This document shows, piece by piece, positions 60,580-64,000 of a stretch of 64,000 bases of DNA. The notes under the pieces were generated by a model that searched no databases, was not told where the DNA came from, and saw only the letters and a list, made by a program, of their open reading frames with translations. Both the position numbers and the translations under genes were made by a program. Every line of letters begins with the position of its first letter. Position 1 is the first letter of the stretch. This stretch comes from Paenibacillus sp. NAIST15-1 (GTDB lineage Bacteria; Bacillota; Bacilli; Paenibacillales; Paenibacillaceae), in contig NZ_BBYF01000016.1 of NCBI RefSeq assembly GCF_001894745.1, positions 1-64,000 of the forward strand, written 5' to 3'.

Positions 60580-60972
60580 GTGTTTATACCGATTCAAATT
60601 AATACGAATAGCTCCGAACCGTTGTATGCCCAAATTAAACACCAGCTTCGTGCACTCATCCTGAGCGGGCAGGTAGAAGAGGGAACGCTGCTTCCGTCCA
60701 TACGTGAATTCGCAAATCAGCTCCAATGCAGTGTGATTACAGTCAGAAGGGTATATCAAGACTTGGAGAACGAAGGGATGCTGCGGACGAAGCAAGGCAC
60801 GGGGACATTTGTGACACCGGTTCAAGCGGCAGATCGCGACAGGTATCGCAAGGAAGCGATCGAGCAGGCACTCGAGCAAGCCGTAGAAGCTGCAATGCAT
60901 GTGGATGTATCAACTGAAGAACTCATGCAGATGCTTCAGGAAATCATCCAGCGTAAGCACAGCGGGAGCTAG
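60580..60972 (+). CDS. GntR-family repressor, YtrA type
   Basis: This 130-residue regulator consists of a winged helix (YAQIKHQLRALILSGQ, then TLLPSIREFANQLQCSVITVRRVYQDLENEGML) followed by a short dimerisation tail, as in the YtrA subfamily. It lacks the large ligand domain of other GntR proteins. GTG start behind a perfect AGGAGGTGATGAG. It most likely binds the dyad at 59713-59738 and represses the operon. B. subtilis YtrA responds to cell-envelope antibiotics. Confidence 0.9.
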   Translation: MFIPIQINTNSSEPLYAQIKHQLRALILSGQVEEGTLLPSIREFANQLQCSVITVRRVYQDLENEGMLRTKQGTGTFVTPVQAADRDRYRKEAIEQALEQAVEAAMHVDVSTEELMQMLQEIIQRKHSGS

Positions 60973-61001
60973 TATTTGGTGCGTACAAGGGGGGAGAAGC
61001 A

Positions 61002-61907
61002 TTGGACAATCAACATGTAATTGAGATGAAACAGGTAGTGAAGCAGCGTGACAACTTCCGCATTGGCCCGTTAAATATATGCATACCACAAGGCTGTGTC
61101 ACCGCAATCATAGGTACGAATGGGTCTGGCAAGACGACGATGCTTGGAATGTGCCTGGGACTTGTTCATCCTGATGAAGGTAAGGTAACTGTGCTGCAGG
61201 AGAAGACAGAGCCAGAGCTAAGCACACTTGTGAAGGCGCGAATTGGCTTCGTAGCGGAGAACTCTGATTCGGAGGAGGACGATATGACAGCGGAGCAAGT
61301 CGTATCCTTTGTTTCACAGTGGTATCCTTCATGGGATTGGCAGCTCTACCACCAGCTTATGGCGAAGTATGAGCTGCCGCCGAAGCAGAAGCTGAGTAAG
61401 CTGTCGAAGGGAATGCGCCGCAAGCTGGATTTGATCGTTGCGATATGTCCGCAGCCAGAGCTGCTGCTGCTTGATGAACCGTCCTCCGGGTTCGATCCAC
61501 TATCTTGGCGCATGATGATCAATGATTTGCATTCGTATTTAAAGGATGGGAAGCGAACCGTCTTAATCGCGACACATATCGTGGATGAGGTGAAGCGGTT
61601 GGCCGATTATATTCTGATTATGCATAAGGGCAAGGTGCTTCATTTTACGGAAAAGGACACCCTGTTCGATGCTTGGAAAGTGTTCGTCGTGGATGGCGAG
61701 GCAGCGGATTACGAAGGTGCACCAGGTCTGATGAAGGCTATGCAGGAGCGCTTCGGGGTAAGACTTATTGCGCATAATGCTACCGGTTTGGAGCGTTTTT
61801 TGCACGATGAAGGGATTGAGGTTGTTCAGACTCATGCATTGGAGCTGGATGACATATTAGCTTATATGATTGAGATGCATATTGAGGGGAGCGTATACGC
61901 GCAATGA
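61002..61907 (+). CDS. ABC transporter ATP-binding protein (YtrB-like)
   Basis: This 301-residue ATPase has Walker A IIGTNGSGKTTMLG near residue 38, signature LSKGMRRKL near 135 and Walker B LLLLDEPSSGFDP near 155. The H-loop is IATHIVDEV. The start is TTG behind GGGGGGAGAAGCA. It is followed by a roughly 90-residue C-terminal domain (FVVDGEAADYEGAPGLMKAM). The gene directly follows the YtrA-like regulator, as in ytrAB. The permease partner is probably the 241-residue protein at the operon start. It overlaps the next gene by four bases. Confidence 0.9.
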   Translation: MDNQHVIEMKQVVKQRDNFRIGPLNICIPQGCVTAIIGTNGSGKTTMLGMCLGLVHPDEGKVTVLQEKTEPELSTLVKARIGFVAENSDSEEDDMTAEQVVSFVSQWYPSWDWQLYHQLMAKYELPPKQKLSKLSKGMRRKLDLIVAICPQPELLLLDEPSSGFDPLSWRMMINDLHSYLKDGKRTVLIATHIVDEVKRLADYILIMHKGKVLHFTEKDTLFDAWKVFVVDGEAADYEGAPGLMKAMQERFGVRLIAHNATGLERFLHDEGIEVVQTHALELDDILAYMIEMHIEGSVYAQ

Positions 61908-62809
61908 ATCCATTACAGTTGCAGCAAGTCGTGAAGCAGTACGGTGACAAGACAGCCGTGAATGGTCTTAGCTTTAAGGTAGAAGAAGGGGAAATCTACG
62001 GATTGCTTGGTGCGAATGGTGCGGGCAAGACAACGACGATGCGGATGGTGCTCGGTCTTATTTATCCAGATGGCGGTTCGATTACGTATCATGGCAAGCC
62101 GTATCATGAAGGGCTGACTCGTATTCTCGGGTATTTGCCGGAGGAACGGGGAATGTACCCGAAGGTGAAGATTAGCGAGCAGGTAACGTACTTGGCGCAG
62201 CTGCGCGGGATGAAGCGTGCGGAAGCAGACAAGAACCTAAAGTATTGGCTGGAACGGTTCAATGTACCGGAAAACTACAACAAGAAAATTGAGGAGCTGT
62301 CTAAGGGGAATCAGCAGAAGATTGGCTTCATTGCAGCTATTGTTCACAAGCCGAAGCTGCTCATCTTGGATGAAGCGTTCAGTGGTTTGGATCCCGTTAA
62401 CGTCGAACTGTTGAAGGAGACGGTTAAGGAGCTGCGCGATCAAGGCACGAGCATTCTGTTCTCTACGCACCGGATGGAGCATGTAGAAGAACTGTGCCAG
62501 AACCTGACGATTTTGCAAAAGGGCAATGCGGTGCTGCAAGGGTCGCTGCGTGAATTGAAATCTCAATATCCACGAGAGCATGTCATCCTGCGCACGAGTG
62601 GAGATGTGGATGGTTTGGATCGCATCGCAGGCGTCCAATCCGTTTCCCGAACAGGAGACGGTTATAAACTGCACATTACGAATGAAGTGGCCGCACAGGA
62701 TATCCTGCAGCTTGCGATGGCACAATCGACAGTTCAGCAGTTCGAGCTGAAGGAGCCGACATTGAACGAGATCTTCATTAAAGCAGTTGGAGGCGAATCT
62801 AATGCATAA
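61904..62809 (+). CDS. ABC transporter ATP-binding protein (NatA/YhaQ-like)
   Basis: This second ATPase of the operon has 301 residues. Walker A is LLGANGAGKTTTMRMV near residue 40, signature LSKGNQQKIGFIAAI near 130 and Walker B LLILDEAFSGLDPVN near 151, where the usual DEP is DEA. The H-loop is STHRMEHVEEL. The C-terminal domain from about residue 215 fits the YhaQ/NatA group, which pairs with YhaP/NatB permeases. That permease is the next gene, overlapping by eight bases. The pair probably exports sodium or a drug-like substrate, by analogy only. Confidence 0.9.
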   Translation: MNPLQLQQVVKQYGDKTAVNGLSFKVEEGEIYGLLGANGAGKTTTMRMVLGLIYPDGGSITYHGKPYHEGLTRILGYLPEERGMYPKVKISEQVTYLAQLRGMKRAEADKNLKYWLERFNVPENYNKKIEELSKGNQQKIGFIAAIVHKPKLLILDEAFSGLDPVNVELLKETVKELRDQGTSILFSTHRMEHVEELCQNLTILQKGNAVLQGSLRELKSQYPREHVILRTSGDVDGLDRIAGVQSVSRTGDGYKLHITNEVAAQDILQLAMAQSTVQQFELKEPTLNEIFIKAVGGESNA

Positions 62810-64000
62810 CCTGGGGACGGTCATTCGATTCACATTGAAGACGAAGATGATGACGAAGTCGTTCATCATTACAACGATTATTTTAGCACTCATTATGTCA
62901 GTTGGGGTTAATATTCCGTATCTGATCTCGCAATTTTCGAGCAATGAGCCTACATCAATCGGTCTGGTACAGGGTGGAGAGTACGCGGACATTGTGAAAT
63001 CATTTGAAGATCAAATGACGAAGCATGGAGGCAGCGACTTAAAGCTTGTTCCGTCCGCTTCAGAAGAAGAGCTGCGCAAGAAAGCGGAGTCCGGCGATCT
63101 GGAAGGATACTTGAAGTTCGAGCTAAAGAAGGACGAAGCGGGCAATGTGGAGAAGCAATCGTTCCCGCAGGTTGTGTTCCATGGCAAGGATGAGCTTGGA
63201 CATGGCGATGAGGCGACGGTTACAGGTGCATTAAGTGCAGTGAAGACTGAGTGGCTCGTGAAGGATTCACTTACCGAACAGCAGAAGGCAGAGCTGAGCA
63301 AGCCGGTTACGATTGATACACAGAAGATCGTGAAGGAAGGCGAGAAAGCGAAGGAAGAAAATCCGATACAAAAAACGATTTCGATTATCGTCGTTATGGT
63401 ATTGATCATTCTGTTCTTCATGACGAATACGATGACAGGTAACATGATTGCATCCGAGGTTACGCAAGAGAAGAGCTCGCGTATTATGGAAATTCTCATT
63501 ACGAGCGTATCGCCGCTCGCGCAAATGTTCGGGAAAATTATCGGCATGTTCATACTTGGGCTGATACAAATTATTGTGTTCTTCGTTGTGGTTATGATTA
63601 ATCTGCTGCTGCCGCATAATTCAGCCCCACTGAAGGCACTCAACTTCGATATCTCGATGATTGATTGGACAGTGGTTGGTGGTGGATTGCTGCTCTATGT
63701 GCTTGGCTACTTCCTATATGCAACGCTGTTTGCAGCAGTAGGCTCGCTCGTTAGCCGGACTGAAGACTTGGCACAAGCGATTATGCCGATTACGATGCTA
63801 TCGTTGGCGGCATTCTACATTGTAATGTTTAGCGTGTCGTCACCGAACACCTTGCTGGTAAAAGCGACATCCTTTGTTCCATTCTTCACACCGACCTCGA
63901 TGCTGCTGCGGATTGGTACGGGAAATGCAGCATGGTGGGAATTCTGGGTGAGCATTGCGATCTTGATCGTATCCATCCTGTTCTTCGGCTGGCTCGCTGC
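62802..64000 (+). CDS. ABC-2 family permease (NatB/YhaP-like), partial
   Basis: The gene runs off the right end; about 399 codons are visible. It starts at the ATG at 62802, behind GGAGGCG inside the preceding gene. The protein begins MHNLGTVIRFTLKTKMMTKS, then a first helix (IITTIILALIMSVGVNIPYL) and a soluble extracytoplasmic domain of roughly 150 residues. From about residue 188 there are several helices with the family EVTQEKSSRIMEILITSVSP. It is the natural partner of the NatA-like ATPase. No stop or defect is seen in the visible part. Confidence 0.88.
   Translation, partial: MHNLGTVIRFTLKTKMMTKSFIITTIILALIMSVGVNIPYLISQFSSNEPTSIGLVQGGEYADIVKSFEDQMTKHGGSDLKLVPSASEEELRKKAESGDLEGYLKFELKKDEAGNVEKQSFPQVVFHGKDELGHGDEATVTGALSAVKTEWLVKDSLTEQQKAELSKPVTIDTQKIVKEGEKAKEENPIQKTISIIVVMVLIILFFMTNTMTGNMIASEVTQEKSSRIMEILITSVSPLAQMFGKIIGMFILGLIQIIVFFVVVMINLLLPHNSAPLKALNFDISMIDWTVVGGGLLLYVLGYFLYATLFAAVGSLVSRTEDLAQAIMPITMLSLAAFYIVMFSVSSPNTLLVKATSFVPFFTPTSMLLRIGTGNAAWWEFWVSIAILIVSILFFGWLA

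Noticed and set aside
62237-63643. Long minus-strand frames opposite the NatAB-like genes
   Set aside because: The plus strand carries clear ABC motifs and coupled starts.

Overview
The window looks like a chromosomal segment of an endospore-forming, aerobic member of the Paenibacillaceae (Paenibacillus or a close relative). This rests on a GerA-type germinant receptor operon, the spore proteins Tlp, Spo0M and a YhcN/YlaJ lipoprotein, a CwlD-size amidase, YesMN-type two-component control of a sugar ABC transporter, a caa3 oxidase operon in Bacillus gene order, strong AGGAGG ribosome binding sites and CcpA-type cre sites. No rRNA, tRNA or CRISPR array was seen.

Layout. 1-2235: end of an Opp/Dpp peptide importer operon. 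2262-6379: a cell-wall neighbourhood with an L,D-transpeptidase, an OmpR-type two-component system preceded by seven tandem 16-bp repeats, and meso-diaminopimelate dehydrogenase. 6593-11946: an AT-rich accessory island with an IS3-family element, several very short ORFs with good ribosome binding sites, a secreted protein of unknown type, a two-tier RNA hairpin, a four-helix membrane protein and a broken SUKH (SMI1/KNR4) gene. 12002-20951: housekeeping and stress genes (MsrA, an AAA ATPase, a DHFR-like reductase, M42 peptidase, phosphoglucomutase, amidase, pirin), ending in an MhqR/DoxX quinone-response pair with matching operators. 21085-25278: gerA-gerC-small gene-gerB operon. 25722-35351: YesN/YesM, a sugar ABC transporter and a large glycosidase-like lipoprotein, with three cre-like sites. 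36123-52593: TcyP-like symporter, VanY carboxypeptidase, Tlp, RelQ-type alarmone synthetase, a UvrD-family helicase, TrmB regulator, MscL with a zinc-ribbon tail, lipid kinase, Spo0M, DedA-like and MFS membrane proteins, a serine hydrolase and methionine aminopeptidase. 52662-53420: YhcN/YlaJ-type spore lipoprotein. 53562-59471: caa3 cytochrome oxidase (ctaCDEFG-ctaM) behind a long leader and a perfect cre. 59688-64000: a YtrA-type GntR repressor operon with ABC transporters, its operator lying across its own promoter; the last gene runs off the window.

Four decayed genes are spread through the window (SUKH, a CPA2 antiporter, an MFS transporter and an AlkD-like repair protein). Both transporter remnants keep a ribosome binding site plus about 42 codons. 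No certain novel system was found. The best candidates for something undescribed are the island at 7951-10416, the heptameric 16-bp repeat upstream of the two-component system, and the glycosidase-like lipoprotein.
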